In this document: positions 62,519 through 64,000 of the stretch, piece by piece
Position numbering within the stretch: the first letter of the stretch is position 1
Layout: every line of letters starts with the position of its first letter
Assembly (NCBI RefSeq): GCF_003345295.1
Contig: NZ_CP031055.1
Span: forward strand, 1,674,001-1,738,000
Length of the DNA: 64,000 nucleotides
Source of the DNA: Vibrio splendidus
Lineage (GTDB): Bacteria > Pseudomonadota > Gammaproteobacteria > Enterobacterales > Vibrionaceae
Reading direction: 5' to 3'
The notes under the pieces: generated by a model
What the model was told of the DNA's origin: nothing
Seen by the model: the letters and a program-made list of their open reading frames with translations, nothing else
Database searches by the model: none
Made by a program: the position numbers and the translations under genes

Positions 62519-63145
62519 ATGACGACATTAAATGAACAACTAGCAAACCTAAAAGTAATCCCTGTAATCGCTATCAACCGTGCTGAAGACGCTATCCCTC
62601 TAGGTAAAGCGTTGGTTGAAAACGGTATGCCATGTGCAGAAATCACACTGCGTACAGAATGTGCAATCGAAGCGATTCGCATCATGCGTAAAGAATTCCC
62701 AGACATGCTAATCGGTTCAGGTACGGTACTGACTAACGAGCAAGTTGACGCATCTATCGAAGCGGGCGTTGATTTCATCGTAAGCCCAGGTTTTAACCCA
62801 CGTACTGTTCAATACTGTATCGACAAAGGTGTTGCAATCGTACCGGGTGTTAACAACCCAAGCTTAGTTGAGCAAGCAATGGAAATGGGCCTTCGCACGT
62901 TGAAGTTCTTCCCTGCTGAGCCTTCAGGCGGTACTGGTATGCTTAAAGCACTAACAGCAGTTTACCCTGTTAAATTCATGCCTACTGGTGGCGTAAGCTT
63001 GAAGAATGTTGATGAATACCTATCGATCCCTTCTGTTCTTGCGTGTGGCGGTACTTGGATGGTTCCAACTAACCTTATCGACGAAGGTAAGTGGGACGAA
63101 CTAGGCAAGCTTGTTCGTGACGCAGTTGATCACGTTAACGCTTAA
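62519..63145 (+). CDS. eda: KDPG aldolase
   Basis: 208 residues, TIM barrel. Schiff-base Lys129 lies in TLKFFPAE. Glu41 in CAEITLRT is the acid/base residue, and the phosphate site is PTGGVSLKN. It splits KDPG into pyruvate and glyceraldehyde-3-phosphate, the end of the alginate branch and of the Entner-Doudoroff pathway. Last gene of the operon, followed by a terminator. Confidence 0.96.
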   Translation: MTTLNEQLANLKVIPVIAINRAEDAIPLGKALVENGMPCAEITLRTECAIEAIRIMRKEFPDMLIGSGTVLTNEQVDASIEAGVDFIVSPGFNPRTVQYCIDKGVAIVPGVNNPSLVEQAMEMGLRTLKFFPAEPSGGTGMLKALTAVYPVKFMPTGGVSLKNVDEYLSIPSVLACGGTWMVPTNLIDEGKWDELGKLVRDAVDHVNA

Positions 63146-63165
63146 TCTATTTTAGATTTGGTGAT

Positions 63166-63191
63166 AAAGCCTCACTTCGGTGGGGCTTTTT
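63166..63191 (+). terminator. Terminator of kdgF-kdgK-eda
   Basis: AAAGCCTCAC / GTGGGGCTTTTT stem (with a G-T pair) and T-run. Confidence 0.85.
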
Positions 63192-63985
63192 GTTATCTGA
63201 GGTTTTTCAATAACTGGATTTTGTTATCTAGACCTTTTGGGTAACTGAAGTTTGATAGTTGATAGTTGATAGTTTGAAGCTGCTACCTGAAAAGCACAAT
63301 GCTCAAACAAGTTAAGACCTCTACAATACATTTCCGTTTATCAGGCCATCCACCAGCTTTGTGACTGGTAATTTGTAATTTTGTGCATATGCTATTTCAC
63401 TTCGCTAGAACGACTTACACGACCTGACAAACACTCTAAGCACTCACTTATGTAATCTAACTCACTCGACTCATATCGTATCTTGAGCCCTGTATCGACA
63501 CATCCGCCCTTCTTAGTCAATAAGCATACAAAACTCTTTCATATGCTTAGAAATCGCCATGAAGCAATACAAGGCTTATGGTTGTGTTATCGCTAATCGA
63601 ATATTAGTTATCGTTTACCGTATATGAGCTATTGGCTATTGAGTATTGAGTATGATTCTCGCTGTTGCCGACTCCAATTTCGAGCGGTTGGACAAACCAA
63701 GACCCTAAACAGCAGAACAGCAGAACAGCAGAACAGCAGAAAAATTGAGTGGATAAATCGCGTAGATAAATAGTACGGATAAATAATGAGCAATTCAGGG
63801 CGTGAAATAGAAAATAGCGACATAAAAACAATAAGCTACACTTAAATGCTAGAAACAATATTTTGCGATTTAGTACAGAGATTTAACGTGAATCCCGTCG
63901 CACAACCACGTTCAGTTGTAGCACATTTGTTACGGTTATAATTAAAATCTTATAAATAAGGTAAACTAAAGCCTCATTACTTATA
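63192..63985. other. Intergenic DNA at the right end of the window
   Basis: No supported gene; short minus-strand frames at 63604-63858 run through simple repeats. Contains GATAGTT x 3 near 63254 and the AACAGCAG tract. Confidence 0.5.
63708..63739. repeat. 8-bp tandem repeat, AACAGCAG x 4
   Basis: Four perfect copies in intergenic DNA. Confidence 0.93.
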
Positions 63986-63996
63986 TTGTAATACAT
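63986..63996 (+). promoter_or_regulatory. Putative operator TTGTAATACAT at the window edge
   Basis: One mismatch from the dyad. No gene of this window lies near it, so it should serve a gene just beyond the right end. Confidence 0.5.
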
Positions 63997-64000
63997 ATAA

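Noticed and set aside
63604..63858. Minus-strand frames of 64-84 codons at the right end
   Set aside because: They run through the AACAGCAG tract, giving repetitive Cys/Phe/Leu peptides, and have no ribosome site.

Overview
The window is a stretch of a marine Vibrio chromosome, most like the Splendidus clade (V. splendidus, V. cyclitrophicus and relatives). The evidence is VCR-like integron attC repeats, a hapA-type metalloprotease, tnaA, and a large alginate-utilisation locus with the gene set known from V. splendidus 12B01. Taxonomy is inferred from gene content only. No rRNA, tRNA, CRISPR array or intact insertion sequence was seen.

Layout. (1) 1-4.3 kb: the edge of an integron cassette array. 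Five cassette genes, all on the minus strand and the first one cut by the window start, are separated by five attC sites. No integrase is visible, and the right edge carries an unexplained palindrome and direct repeats. (2) 4.9-16.3 kb: ordinary chromosomal genes. These are a secreted M4 protease (hapA), a secreted DUF3103-like protein, a Dabb-domain protein, a small exported protein, a LysR regulator convergent with tnaA (with a candidate TnaC-like leader), a pair of overlapping GTPase genes, and an MsrA-like protein. (3) 16.4-63.2 kb: the alginate island. It holds a PL6 lyase with an SLC5-type symporter, a MORN-repeat protein, a chemoreceptor, a KdgM-type porin, an exonuclease/DUF294 pair, and an SDR reductase between two FadR-type regulators. 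A MATE exporter, a PL7 lyase, a second porin, a CBM32-PL7 lipoprotein lyase, a broken PL7-like gene and a second chemoreceptor follow. Then come a 3-hydroxyisobutyrate-dehydrogenase-type reductase (dehR-like), a PL15 oligoalginate lyase, a second symporter, a tripartite tricarboxylate (TTT) uptake operon, a third FadR-type regulator, a Phn-type ABC transporter, an exported FAH-fold protein, two PL17 oligoalginate lyases, and kdgF-kdgK-eda.

How it works together (inference from families). Lipoprotein and secreted PL6 and PL7 lyases cut alginate outside the cell. KdgM porins admit oligomers, SLC5 symporters bring them across the inner membrane, and cytoplasmic PL15 and PL17 enzymes reduce them to unsaturated monouronate. 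KdgF and/or spontaneous steps give DEH, a reductase (the HIBADH-type or SDR protein) gives KDG, and KdgK plus Eda yield pyruvate and glyceraldehyde-3-phosphate.

The main non-obvious signal is a recurring 11-bp dyad, TTGTNNNACAA, in front of most transport, lyase and kdgF units. It probably marks the regulon of the three FadR-type paralogues. One perfect copy drives no protein gene: it sits just upstream of an extended -10 and about 200 bases of ORF-free DNA ending in a strong terminator, a candidate alginate-responsive small RNA. Other items are a 457-bp ISL3-type relic with TIRs and a perfect 8-bp target duplication, and a frameshifted remnant of a PL7 lyase.
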